Shown one piece after another: positions 35,173 to 43,473 of a DNA stretch of 64,000 bases (its first letter is position 1; each line of letters opens with the position of its first letter). The notes under the pieces are model-generated. The model saw only the letters and a program-made list of their open reading frames with translations. It searched no databases and was not told where the DNA came from. Both the position numbers and the translations under genes were made by a program. Location of the stretch: assembly GCF_030546755.1 (NCBI RefSeq), contig NZ_JAUOPE010000015.1:50499-114498 (forward strand), given 5' to 3'. Origin of the DNA: Colwellia sp. 1_MG-2023 (GTDB lineage Bacteria > Pseudomonadota > Gammaproteobacteria > Enterobacterales > Alteromonadaceae).

Positions 35173-36219
35173 ATGTCTAAACCTGTACTTATATTAATGC
35201 ATGGGGTCGGTGTCCACACATCAGATTCATTCAAAGCCGAAGTCGTTGAAGCAGCTAAAAAAGCGTTAAAACGATACCCATCATATCAACAATTAGACTT
35301 TGAAGCTGAATTTGAGGCAATTCATAGTATTAGCTATGACAGCGAATTTGAAGCCATGCGCGAAGCAATATCAAATAGCGCTAGCACCATAGAAAACTAC
35401 ATTAAACAACATTTAGGCGGTGTGGACATCCCCAACTTAGCCAGCCAGCTCATAAATATCGATGCGAGTTTAGGTCAAGACAGGTTTATCAATACTCATG
35501 CTTTGGATGTTTTGTTGTATTTGTCGCTCTTTGGAGAAAAAGTTCGAGGTTATGTTAACACCGAGCTATTAACAATATTCAAAAGGTACCCAATAGGCAC
35601 ACCTATACATCTCGTTTGTCATTCGTTAGGAACTTCAGTGGCACATGATGCTCTTAATGAACTGTTTACGTTCGGTGAACCCGATGATACGCAATTACGT
35701 GCTCAAGATTATCGCTTACATTCTTATTGGACGTTTGCAAATGTTAGTAACTTAGTTACATCCGTTTCAGGTTTAACTTCTGGATTAAACTCAAAGATTA
35801 AGCCGGGTAGCGAGGGGGTCATCAGTGAGTTTTATAATATATACCACGAACTTGACCCAATTTGCTTTGACATATTTAAACGATTCGATCCGCCAAACAA
35901 TAATTCATGGATTGATAATAATACGTACAGTAGCTCGTACCGAAAAATCGTGAATAAAGACGTTAGTCGAAAAGACACACACTCGATTCAAGGGTACATT
36001 GAAGATCCAAATGTCTCCTATCCTTTTTTCTATACGCTTATCGAAAGTTTCGACCCTTCACAAGAGGAACGTGACGAAGCAGATACTAAATTTGTCCACT
36101 TAGCTTCATTAGTTCAGGCAATAAAAAATTATCAATCAACTGGTAATTTTTCTAGCGACCTCAAAGGATTTATAAAAGCTATCAAAGCACTAGGAACGTT
36201 TACCGAAGGAGATGGTTAA
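35173..36219 (+). CDS. Alpha/beta hydrolase, lipase-like
   Basis: A 348-residue alpha/beta hydrolase. The oxyanion strand is LILMHGVGVH (6-15) and the nucleophile elbow is HLVCHSLGTSVAHDAL, with Ser151 in a C-H-S-L-G form (Cys in place of the usual first Gly). A likely acid is in the YHELDPICFD region, and a catalytic His among the later residues (KDTHSIQGY). It has no signal peptide, so it is cytoplasmic unless exported otherwise. Its stop overlaps the ATG of the next gene (TAATG), so the two are coupled. Similar hydrolases serve as lipases, esterases or secreted effectors; the substrate is unknown. Confidence 0.7.
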   Translation: MSKPVLILMHGVGVHTSDSFKAEVVEAAKKALKRYPSYQQLDFEAEFEAIHSISYDSEFEAMREAISNSASTIENYIKQHLGGVDIPNLASQLINIDASLGQDRFINTHALDVLLYLSLFGEKVRGYVNTELLTIFKRYPIGTPIHLVCHSLGTSVAHDALNELFTFGEPDDTQLRAQDYRLHSYWTFANVSNLVTSVSGLTSGLNSKIKPGSEGVISEFYNIYHELDPICFDIFKRFDPPNNNSWIDNNTYSSSYRKIVNKDVSRKDTHSIQGYIEDPNVSYPFFYTLIESFDPSQEERDEADTKFVHLASLVQAIKNYQSTGNFSSDLKGFIKAIKALGTFTEGDG

Positions 36220-37223
36220 TGAATAAATTACTTTTATGTTTAATGCTACTTTTTGTGATTCCTCATACTATGGTTGCTCAAGAGTTTGAATGCGCTGAAG
36301 GTACATTACAAAAGCACAGCGTATTTGAAAATATGTATGTTGGCGTTAACAGTTTTGCAAAAAAGCTCTGTGAATCTATGATCGACGGTAGTGACTATGA
36401 TGAACCTATGAAGTTATTTATTATAGATTGGAAAGAAAAGCTGACTCTAAACCTACAAGCTTTAGATAAACTAAAATTTGATAAAGACCTTGTAGTGAAT
36501 TCATCTTATCAAGCACTACTAGCATTTAAGCAACCTCTAAACATCCGTGCTACTAACGTAAACAACGGACCAGAAGCCGATTTACAACTTAATGGTTCAT
36601 CAATTGCTACATTGAAAACAATTGATTGTAAACCTTATAAAAAGAAAAACTGTAAATTGCTGTTCAATGATATAAACCAAGCTATTTTAGCACCTTATGA
36701 CGCGATTCAGAAAAACACGCTTGCTCGAAAAATTAGTGCTCATGAATTCAAAAACAAGGCATGGACTAATTATTTCAGTAATTCTCGCTCACAAACCTCT
36801 TTAGATTTATTTATTAATACTTGGTATTACAAAAAAGATTTGCAAAAGGAGACTTATGTTGGCCCTCCTAATAAACAATACTTTTTTATTCACCCATCGG
36901 TGATAATGCATTACAGTGATGATGCTGATAAAGGTGAGCGCATGAAAGAAGCGCTAGCAATCGAATGGTTCGGTGTAAATTATTGGAACCGTTCAACACC
37001 ATTGGGTTGGTCTGTGATTTCTGCGTATGCTGACCGTGCATCTGTTAAATCGGTTTCGCATGGCTTAATGCTACATGTCAATAACAGCTACTCGTTTGGA
37101 TTTACTACTAATAGTGATAATGAGCATGGGGTATTTGTAACTTTTGATTTATTAAAACTATTTGAAGATTCAAAATCCAACTATAAAAACTATATTAATT
37201 CGGCAAAAGGTTACTTGAACTAA
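36219..37223 (+). CDS. Secreted hypothetical protein coupled to the hydrolase
   Basis: A 334-residue protein with a signal peptide (MNKLLLCLMLLFVIPHTMVA, cleavage after MVA). The mature chain has four Cys near the start and middle (FECAEG, KLCESM, TIDCKPYKKKNCK), probably disulphides, then a mixed region rich in Asn, Ser and aromatics. I see no enzyme motif. Coupling with the lipase-like gene (1-bp overlap) implies joint function, for instance substrate-binding partner, periplasmic inhibitor or immunity factor. A hairpin terminator follows. Confidence 0.55.
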   Translation: MNKLLLCLMLLFVIPHTMVAQEFECAEGTLQKHSVFENMYVGVNSFAKKLCESMIDGSDYDEPMKLFIIDWKEKLTLNLQALDKLKFDKDLVVNSSYQALLAFKQPLNIRATNVNNGPEADLQLNGSSIATLKTIDCKPYKKKNCKLLFNDINQAILAPYDAIQKNTLARKISAHEFKNKAWTNYFSNSRSQTSLDLFINTWYYKKDLQKETYVGPPNKQYFFIHPSVIMHYSDDADKGERMKEALAIEWFGVNYWNRSTPLGWSVISAYADRASVKSVSHGLMLHVNNSYSFGFTTNSDNEHGVFVTFDLLKLFEDSKSNYKNYINSAKGYLN

Positions 37224-37245
37224 GGTTATCTCCTCGGTATCTATT

Positions 37246-37265
37246 ACCCCACTTAATCGTGGGGT
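37246..37265 (+). terminator. Hairpin terminator after the hydrolase operon
   Basis: ACCCCAC (37246-37252), loop TTAATC, GTGGGGT (37259-37265). It is 23 bp after the stop at 37223. Only two T follow directly, so it is a weak intrinsic terminator. The remainder of the 356-bp gap to 37579 holds short hairpins (AGCCG/CGGCT near 37485) and no gene. Confidence 0.5.
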
Positions 37266-37579
37266 TCATATTGTATGAATAAATATGTCACTACTTGAAC
37301 AGTAATTAAAAAAGGCTAACAGCACGCAGTAACTATCATTAGTTATGTGTTACCTAATAGGTATTTTAATAAAAAACATGGATTTCTCGTAATTAATATT
37401 AAAAGAAAAAGACTTAACTAGAACTGTCAGATTCTATTATTAGTATTCAATTAAACCTGAAAGTCCCAAGTTTGCTATTCAGAGCCGTTCGGCTAATAAA
37501 CCATTAATATTATTGGTTCGTGAGAGTGGACACTCAGTAACACCTAAAGCACAGGACAGCTTTGCTGCGTTCTATGACA

Positions 37580-38416
37580 TTACTTGTTAGATTCATTGTT
37601 CGCTCGCTCTTCAATATTACTCAGTGCATTGGGCACAAGCGTCTCGCTGAACCCTGCAAGAAAGCCAAAAACTAGAATTCCGTAAATACTATTATCAAGA
37701 TCACTTATAAATCCAAATAGAAGATTCGATCCAATAAGGAAATATACAAAGACTCCGCCAACAATTGAGAAAATGCTTCTTTCAATTCCATATATAAAAT
37801 ATGGTATCTTACCAAGCCCTTTATCAACACTTATTGAGTTGATATTCTTTGAGATAGATATTATTCCGCCAAGAGTTGACATTGCAGCAGTTAAAACAAG
37901 CTCATAAAAAATAGTCCTATCTTGTACAATAAATGGTGGCTGGCATAGATAGAGGTACAAACTGAGACTGCAAACTATAAAGGCCAATAAAAATGTACCC
38001 GACATATATATTAGCTTCCCTATTACTCTCTCTTTATATGAGTCTTCTATATTTTTGTATATCTCTTGGAGTATTCTTTTTGCCTCTTCAGGGTCGCCAT
38101 ATATAGCAACTGATATAGCATGTGCAGCTCTGGCGGCATATGATGGATCAGTGCACCTATCTGAAACATGCTTTAGTTTATCAAATTCTCCTTTTATAGA
38201 CTGAAAATTCATAATAGGCTCATCATCATTAGGATCCTTGGTATCTATACGAACCCTAATTCCTTTTATAGTATTTAGGGAGTCAGTAGAGTAGATAGCA
38301 AATTCATCTCCCTTTGTATAAACACCATAAACTGTATTGCCATTAGGATCCTTTTTTCCGATAGCAATCATATCGAAATTTTCTTGTCTTTTTGCTTCGA
38401 TTTCTTCAGGTGTCAT
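37580..38416 (-). CDS. Membrane protein with soluble N-terminal domain, unknown
   Basis: A 278-residue protein. Residues 1-130 are cytoplasmic and acidic, with a small beta-rich start (NTVYGVYTKGDEFAIYSTDS) and a helical stretch. Four transmembrane segments follow: about 134-155, 167-186, 213-232 and 238-258. The tail is acidic (NIEERANNESNK). Two-part proteins with a soluble sensor domain and a four-helix membrane domain occur as defence effectors and as stress proteins, but nothing here identifies either. It is flanked by large gene-poor spacers, suggesting accessory DNA. Confidence 0.55.
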   Translation of the reverse strand: MTPEEIEAKRQENFDMIAIGKKDPNGNTVYGVYTKGDEFAIYSTDSLNTIKGIRVRIDTKDPNDDEPIMNFQSIKGEFDKLKHVSDRCTDPSYAARAAHAISVAIYGDPEEAKRILQEIYKNIEDSYKERVIGKLIYMSGTFLLAFIVCSLSLYLYLCQPPFIVQDRTIFYELVLTAAMSTLGGIISISKNINSISVDKGLGKIPYFIYGIERSIFSIVGGVFVYFLIGSNLLFGFISDLDNSIYGILVFGFLAGFSETLVPNALSNIEERANNESNK

Positions 38417-38850
38417 AGTTATACTTCCTTATACCGACCTCAGAATCTAACTTTTATTATGTAAACGATTCAACAATGTCGGCTTACGTAGTTAATTTCA
38501 AGTTAGCATAAATAACTGTCAGTTCAAGGTGTTTAATAATCAAGCTGTGAAAGTACATCTTCATAGATAGTTTATGTAGAGTTCTACAATTAGGTTTTTA
38601 CTGTAGTGTTATCTCTTATCTCTGAGGCGTCTTTATGAAGGTCTGCTTTAAATAATTTAAATCTTGGTTTATAAATAAGGTGACCGTCTCAAATTCGCTC
38701 ATAGTTGTCTATAAGATGAAATCTAAACCTAATAGACAAAAATGTAAGATCAAATATGAGCTACTACAGCCTATTTACTTCTTCTTTTTATTTCTATTTC
38801 TAACTCTATTTTTTTACTTATATCACTTGAAATTACAGCTCTGGACGAAA
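38417..38850. other. Intergenic region, 434 bp, no gene supported
   Basis: The region lies between the start of the membrane protein gene and the end of glrR. A 72-codon plus-strand frame (38680-38898) overlaps glrR and reads as a Phe/Leu-rich low-complexity run without a ribosome-binding site; I do not accept it. AACTGTCAGTTC near 38514 is a small palindrome. No terminator for glrR is evident. Confidence 0.5.
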
Positions 38851-40245
38851 TCACTCGTCGTCTTCTTTTTTCTCTTCTCTGAACGATTCTGCCTGTAAAT
38901 GATGCTTATTTAATAATTTATAAAATTCTGTTCTATTTCTTTGGGCAATCCGAGCCGCTTGTGAAACATTACCGGCGGTAATATCTAAGAGTTTGGCAAG
39001 ATAATCGCGTTCAAAATGATCACGGGCTTCTTGAAAAGACGGTAATTGCGACGTTTTATCACGTAAAGCGTTTCGAATTAATGCTTCACTAATTAGCGGC
39101 TCAGAAGACAGCGCAACACTTTGTTCAATCACATTTTCTAATTGGCGAATATTTCCCGGCCATGGCGCACTAATTAATAACTCCATGGCTTCTTTAGAAA
39201 AGCCATTAATTAAATGACCGCTTTTGTCTTTGCATTTTGACAGAAAGTGCTGAGCTAATAAGGGAATATCTTCTCTTCGGTCGGAAAGCGGAGGTAATTC
39301 AAGTTCAACGACATTCAAACGATAATATAAATCTTCTCTAAATGACTTGTTAATGATCGCTTTTTGTAAATTTTGATGTGTCGCGGCAATAATTCTAACA
39401 TCTACTTTTACGGCAACTGTACTGCCTAGCGGACGTACTTCTTTTTCTTGTAAAGCGCGTAAAAGTTTAACTTGAAAGTTCATCGGCATATCACCTATTT
39501 CATCGAGAAATAAGGTGCCACCATTTGCAGCTTCAAATAAACCAACATGATTTTTTTCAGCGCCGGTAAACGCACCTTTACGATGACCAAAAAGCTCTGA
39601 CTCTAACAACTGTTCGGGAATTGCCGCACAGTTAATCGCGATAAAAGGCTTTTTATGTCGATGACTCGCTAAGTGAATGGCTTTGGCTAATAATTCTTTA
39701 CCTGTGCCGCTCTCACTTTGTATTAACAAACTAAAATCACTTTTTGCCACTTGTTTTGCTTGTTGTAACAAGGTTGACATCACCGCACTGCGACTAATGA
39801 TTTTTTCTCGCCATAGGTTTTCGTCGGCTTGTTGCTGACCTATTTCATTTTGTGGTTGTAAACGAATAGCTTGTTCAACTGTATCGAGTAACTCTTGGCT
39901 TTGAAACGGCTTGGTTAAAAAGCTAAAAACGCCTTGTTTGGTGGCATTTATTGCATCGGGTATCGTGCCATGTGCGGTCATAATAATCACTGGCAGGTTA
40001 GGCTGCTGTTGGCGAATTTTTTCAAATAGCGCCATGCCGTCCATGCCGTCCATTTTTAAATCACTGATCACTAATTGGGGTTGAGAGCTTTTTAATAACC
40101 CCAATGCTTCTTTAGCATTTTTAGCGGGTAGTACATCATAGCCAGCGGCTGAAAGACGAATACCTAGTAATCGTAATAAGCTTGGGTCGTCATCAACAAT
40201 GAGTATGGTTTCATTTATCGAAGAGGATTGTGCCGCGTTAATCAT
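38851..40245 (-). CDS. glrR: Sigma-54-dependent response regulator GlrR (QseF)
   Basis: A 464-residue NtrC-type response regulator. The receiver domain (12-125) has acidic DDD at 18-20, phosphorylated Asp62 in ISDLKMDG, Thr in IIMTAHG and Lys in FLTKPF. The AAA+ domain (about 150-380) has SESGTGKELLAKAIH, GAFTGAEK (the intact sigma-54 contact loop) and GGTLFLDEIGDMP. The C-terminal Fis-type HTH is NVSQAARIAQRNRTEFYKLL. In enterobacteria GlrR with sigma-54 activates glmY and rpoE by binding TGTC-N10-GACA. Such sites occur twice upstream of the divergent EF-hand gene here. It overlaps qseG by 4 bp. Confidence 0.92.
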   Translation of the reverse strand: MINAAQSSSINETILIVDDDPSLLRLLGIRLSAAGYDVLPAKNAKEALGLLKSSQPQLVISDLKMDGMDGMALFEKIRQQQPNLPVIIMTAHGTIPDAINATKQGVFSFLTKPFQSQELLDTVEQAIRLQPQNEIGQQQADENLWREKIISRSAVMSTLLQQAKQVAKSDFSLLIQSESGTGKELLAKAIHLASHRHKKPFIAINCAAIPEQLLESELFGHRKGAFTGAEKNHVGLFEAANGGTLFLDEIGDMPMNFQVKLLRALQEKEVRPLGSTVAVKVDVRIIAATHQNLQKAIINKSFREDLYYRLNVVELELPPLSDRREDIPLLAQHFLSKCKDKSGHLINGFSKEAMELLISAPWPGNIRQLENVIEQSVALSSEPLISEALIRNALRDKTSQLPSFQEARDHFERDYLAKLLDITAGNVSQAARIAQRNRTEFYKLLNKHHLQAESFREEKKEDDE

Positions 40246-40814
40246 GATGATGGCTCTTGATTGTTGATATCAATTTCAATTTTTTTCAATTGATTGATTT
40301 GTTGTTTAAGTTTTTGAATTTGTGACATTAATGAAGCTCGTTCAGATACTTTGCTTTGTAATAAACTTTGGTTTTCTTGCGATAGTTGCTCGGTTAATAT
40401 TAACTTGTTCAAGGTTAATATTTGTTGGTTGAGTTGATCTTTCATCATACTGATAAAGCCAAAGTCGGCCGCTGACATTTGTACTGCTTGCTCAGGGGCA
40501 ATCGTCAGTTTATTTAACGTGGTTTTTGCTGTATATGGATTGTAAATAGGCGAGTTTGGTAACGCGTAAAGTAAGGCTAAATTTACTTCTGCTTCATAAA
40601 ATCCGCCGGTGATATTGTGTTTTTGTTTGTCTGTTTCTTTGAGTAGTTCTTGATTAGATAAACTTTTTAACCATAAGTAATAATGACTATATTGCGAATC
40701 ATTAGTACTTTTTTCGGTAAGTTGACAGCCAGTCAAATGAGCCAAAACTAGTATTGTCAGCGGCACTATTCTTAAGCGTGAAAAGCTAATCATTTTTATA
40801 AAATGAGTCATCAT
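40242..40814 (-). CDS. qseG: QseG-like outer-membrane lipoprotein
   Basis: A 190-residue lipoprotein. The lipobox is LTGC at 27-30 after a hydrophobic stretch (IVPLTILVLAH). The mature part is helical: a Pro-containing middle (ALLYALPNSPIYNPYTAK) resembling QseG/YfhG, and a C-terminal coiled coil (MSQIQKLKQQINQLKKIEI). QseG in enterobacteria sits in the outer membrane and activates the kinase GlrK/QseE. Its place between kinase and regulator genes, with a 2-bp gap to glrK and a 4-bp overlap with glrR, supports the call more than sequence alone. Confidence 0.8.
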   Translation of the reverse strand: MMTHFIKMISFSRLRIVPLTILVLAHLTGCQLTEKSTNDSQYSHYYLWLKSLSNQELLKETDKQKHNITGGFYEAEVNLALLYALPNSPIYNPYTAKTTLNKLTIAPEQAVQMSAADFGFISMMKDQLNQQILTLNKLILTEQLSQENQSLLQSKVSERASLMSQIQKLKQQINQLKKIEIDINNQEPSS

Positions 40815-40816
40815 CT

Positions 40817-42307
40817 TTATTTTCCTTGATTATGATAAGGAAAGCGTAAGGTTACTATTAACCCATGCTTCGGGGCGGCTAAAGAGGTTAACTCGATATC
40901 ACCACTTAATCGCATTAATAATTCTTTTACAATGGTTAAACCCAGACCACTACTTTTTATATTGCTATCGCTAGGGGGCGTCCCTTGATAAAAAGCGTCG
41001 AATACTTGTTGTTGAGCTTTTGGGTCTATTCCCGGTCCTTGATCGGTAATTTTCAGTATGATTTCATGGTTTTCTAAATAAGAGTGAATATGAATCTCTC
41101 CGCCTTGAGGTGAGTATTTTATCGCGTTCGAGAGAATATTATCTAAAATGACAGACAGCTGTTTTACATTGGTTTGAACATTCAGCGGACTTAAATCAGA
41201 CTGTACAGATAGTTGCTTACTTTGAATATCTAACTTTCTGTCGTTGATACTTTGCTCAATAATTGGTGTTAACTGTGATTTTTCAGCATCTTGCAAACTC
41301 GTTGAGTCTAAAACGATATTAAAATCTAATAAATCTTCAATTAAGTTTTGTAAACGAGAGACACTGATTTTAAGAATATTAGTGATTTCTTGTTGATCAT
41401 CGTTAAGTGCTCCAACACTGTTGTCATATAGTAATTCGGTACCTTCACGTATCGCCGCTAACGGCGTTTTCAATTCGTGAGAAATATGGCGAATAAAACT
41501 CGATTTTTGTAATTCTAAAGCGTGTAGTCTTGCCCGCATTAATTCTAACGCGTCGGCAATTTCTTTAATTTCTTTTGAACCTGAAAAAGTGATTTTTTGC
41601 TGGAAATGGCCTTGCTCAAGCCGATAAATTTTAGCCGATAATTGTCTTAATGGACGAATTATCAAGAGAATAAATACCACCGCAATAACAATAGTCAGTG
41701 GAATGCTCACCAAACTATTTAACATGGTAGTTCTTAAACTATCAGCAGAGTTTTTCATGTTTTGAGCATGCGAGCTAATTAACTCGTTACTACGAAAATT
41801 AATCATTTGACTAACCGACGCTAATGCTTTGAACTCCTCTTGCAGCATGTCTAAAGAATGCTTATTTAGGTTTTCTGAGTTTGGTTGATATAAGTGTAAC
41901 TGCTTTATTTCTGTTAATAGTTGTTGGCTCAATTGATTGAGCTGTTCGTCTTGGTAAATCACTATGTCTGTTGTAATGATGTCAGTCAGTTTATTTTTTT
42001 GCTGGACAAACTGAGCATACAAGCTTTGATCTTCTAAAACGACGTATTGACTGGCAAAACGTTGTAGCTTGTTTATTTCAATACTGAGTTGTCGATTTAT
42101 TTTTACTAACTCAGCCACGTTGATAATCGCGGAACTTCCTTGTTGTGAAAGTTTATTCACTTGATTTGCACCATATAGCAAGGCAAATGTTAGCGGCAAA
42201 ACAACTAAACTAAAACCGATAAGAGTGAGTGATTTTATTGAAAATTGGCGAACACTTGAAAATCTTAACGCGTTCTCTAATTCCCATTTTTTTATCGGCT
42301 TTTTCAA
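40817..42307 (-). CDS. glrK: Sensor histidine kinase GlrK (QseE)
   Basis: A 496-residue inner-membrane kinase. TM1 is about 23-46 and TM2 about 197-218, with a helical periplasmic domain between them. HAMP spans about 218-270. HisKA carries the phosphoacceptor His277 in FIRHISHELKTPLAA. The HATPase domain has the N box (ILSNAIKYSPQGG), the G1 box (ITDQGPGIDP) and the G2 box (SGLGLTIVKEL). It starts 352 bp from the divergent EF-hand gene; the two TGTC-N10-GACA sites are in that gap, so autoregulation is possible. Confidence 0.92.
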   Translation of the reverse strand: MKKPIKKWELENALRFSSVRQFSIKSLTLIGFSLVVLPLTFALLYGANQVNKLSQQGSSAIINVAELVKINRQLSIEINKLQRFASQYVVLEDQSLYAQFVQQKNKLTDIITTDIVIYQDEQLNQLSQQLLTEIKQLHLYQPNSENLNKHSLDMLQEEFKALASVSQMINFRSNELISSHAQNMKNSADSLRTTMLNSLVSIPLTIVIAVVFILLIIRPLRQLSAKIYRLEQGHFQQKITFSGSKEIKEIADALELMRARLHALELQKSSFIRHISHELKTPLAAIREGTELLYDNSVGALNDDQQEITNILKISVSRLQNLIEDLLDFNIVLDSTSLQDAEKSQLTPIIEQSINDRKLDIQSKQLSVQSDLSPLNVQTNVKQLSVILDNILSNAIKYSPQGGEIHIHSYLENHEIILKITDQGPGIDPKAQQQVFDAFYQGTPPSDSNIKSSGLGLTIVKELLMRLSGDIELTSLAAPKHGLIVTLRFPYHNQGK

Positions 42308-42383
42308 TCGACAACCTTAATATAAGTAGTTTATTGGTATTAATTATATAGCTGCACTTTTACGGCATTTCAGCGATAAAAAC

Positions 42384-42411
42384 AACACTGTCTCTAATTG
42401 GTGACAGTGTT
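42384..42411. promoter_or_regulatory. GlrR binding site 1 (TGTC-N10-GACA)
   Basis: TGTC at 42389-42392 and GACA at 42403-42406 with exactly ten bases between them, embedded in longer 9-bp arms AACACTGTC and GACAGTGTT. This is the consensus known for GlrR of enterobacteria. It lies between glrK and the EF-hand gene, about 190 bp upstream of the sigma-54 promoter. Confidence 0.75.
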
Positions 42412-42509
42412 ATCATCTTATGTTTTTAAATATTACTTGTTGATTTTTAAGATAAATATTTTCTTCTTTATCAAGGTGTTCAAGAAAAAAATTTATCAAT
42501 ATTTTTAAC

Positions 42510-42527
42510 TGTCTCATATTAACGACA
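42510..42527. promoter_or_regulatory. GlrR binding site 2 (TGTC-N10-GACA)
   Basis: TGTC at 42510-42513 and GACA at 42524-42527, again with ten bases between. It is preceded by AAC and followed by GTGTT, so the outer arms resemble site 1. Its centre is about 65 bp before the -24 GG of the sigma-54 promoter, a usual enhancer distance. Confidence 0.75.
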
Positions 42528-42580
42528 GTGTTGTTGTGTTTTGTATTGTTAATTCCTTTTTAATCAATGAGTTAAACACT

Positions 42581-42596
42581 TGGTACGCTGTGTGCA
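42581..42596 (+). promoter_or_regulatory. Sigma-54 promoter of the EF-hand gene
   Basis: TGGTACGCTGTGTGCA has GG at 42582-42583 and GC at 42594-42595 with the required ten-base gap; it matches TGGCACG-N4-TTGC at all but two positions. Expected start of transcription is near 42607, about 50 bases before the ATG at 42659. Confidence 0.7.
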
Positions 42597-42658
42597 ATGC
42601 CTGTTGTGTATGTCTCATGTTAGAGGCTGACGTTGATAATAAAATTAAGGATAAAATA

Positions 42659-43006
42659 ATGAATACAATTAGTTTAAAAAAAGTAACTGCAGTAGTTTTA
42701 ACATGTGCAATCGGTTCATATGTGGCAAATGCTAACGAAGGTGATGCTAAATTAGATGTGAAAACTAACGTTGAAGCCGCTGTTAAAACGAGTGAAGTTG
42801 CTATGATCTCTGAGTCAAAAACACCAAGTAAATTTGCTATGTTAGTTGAAAAATTTGACTTAGATAAAGATGGCTTATTAAGTAAAGCTGAAATTCTATC
42901 AAGCAAAAGTGAAAAGTTGGTCAAACTTTTTGCCAAGATGGATCTCAATACTGATGCCGGTATTAGTGAAGCAGAATTTAACCAATACATAGCGCAAGTA
43001 AAGTAA
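42659..43006 (+). CDS. Secreted EF-hand calcium-binding protein
   Basis: From ATG 42659 (AAGGAT upstream) the protein has 115 residues; an open frame reaching back to 42536 would span the sigma-54 promoter and is rejected. The signal peptide is residues 1-25 (VTAVVLTCAIGSYVANA). Two EF-hand loops are visible: DLDKDGLLSKAE (67-78), fully canonical, and DLNTDAGISEAE (95-106), with Ala for the usual Gly at position 6. It should be a periplasmic Ca-binding protein. Two GlrR sites and a sigma-54 promoter upstream make it a strong candidate for GlrR control. A terminator follows at 43054. Confidence 0.85.
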   Translation: MNTISLKKVTAVVLTCAIGSYVANANEGDAKLDVKTNVEAAVKTSEVAMISESKTPSKFAMLVEKFDLDKDGLLSKAEILSSKSEKLVKLFAKMDLNTDAGISEAEFNQYIAQVK

Positions 43007-43053
43007 TTTTTTGATTTAAAACATCAAGTAAGTTTTGCTTATTCCCCTATTTA

Positions 43054-43090
43054 AGCCGGCTGTATCTCCCAACCTCAGTCGGCTCTTTTT
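43054..43090 (+). terminator. Intrinsic terminator of the EF-hand gene
   Basis: AGCCGGCTG (43054-43062) pairs with CAGTCGGCT (43076-43084) with one mismatch, followed by CTTTTT. Confidence 0.8.
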
Positions 43091-43104
43091 CCAAGGTAAG
43101 ACGA

Positions 43105-43431
43105 ATGAACGACATGCAACGTTATATAAAAATAGACGATTGGTTTTTTGAAATAAAAACGGTCAGAGCGCTGAGATCAAAAAACTATGGCGATAAATAT
43201 AGCGCCATTGCCAATATTAATTGTAACGGTGATGCAATATATGTTGATGGCTTGATGACGGCAGAAGATAACCCGTATACCTTTCAAGATTTTCAAACAT
43301 TTAAAAAATTCTGCAGCAAAATGGGCGTTAAAACAGCGCATTTTGATCGCTTTAAAAATGATGAATTAAGATCGCAAAGCGTGATTATTCAACCAGAAAA
43401 GCGACAATCGATATTACAGTTAGTGAAATAA
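43105..43431 (+). CDS. Hypothetical protein, 108 aa
   Basis: A 108-residue soluble protein with alternating strands and helices (IKIDDWFFEIKTVRAL, YSAIANINCNGDAIYVDGL) and a Phe-rich middle (YTFQDFQTFKKFCSKM). It has no signal peptide. AAGGTAAGACGA precedes the ATG. It sits between the EF-hand gene's terminator and the pseudouridine synthase gene, 42 bp upstream of the latter, probably in one transcript. I do not recognise it; it looks like a conserved small gene of marine gammaproteobacteria. Confidence 0.6.
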   Translation: MNDMQRYIKIDDWFFEIKTVRALRSKNYGDKYSAIANINCNGDAIYVDGLMTAEDNPYTFQDFQTFKKFCSKMGVKTAHFDRFKNDELRSQSVIIQPEKRQSILQLVK

Positions 43432-43473
43432 CTTGGTAAACTTTCGCTAATTTTTCAGTGCTATTTTCCAATT

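Noticed and set aside
38680..38898. 72-codon plus-strand frame with a hydrophobic Phe-rich run
   Set aside because: It overlaps the glrR 3' end, lacks a ribosome-binding site and comes from a T-rich stretch; hydrophobicity here is a base-composition effect.
42514..42990. 158-codon minus-strand frame opposite the EF-hand gene
   Set aside because: It is antisense to the EF-hand gene, whose signal peptide, calcium loops, promoter and terminator are all coherent.
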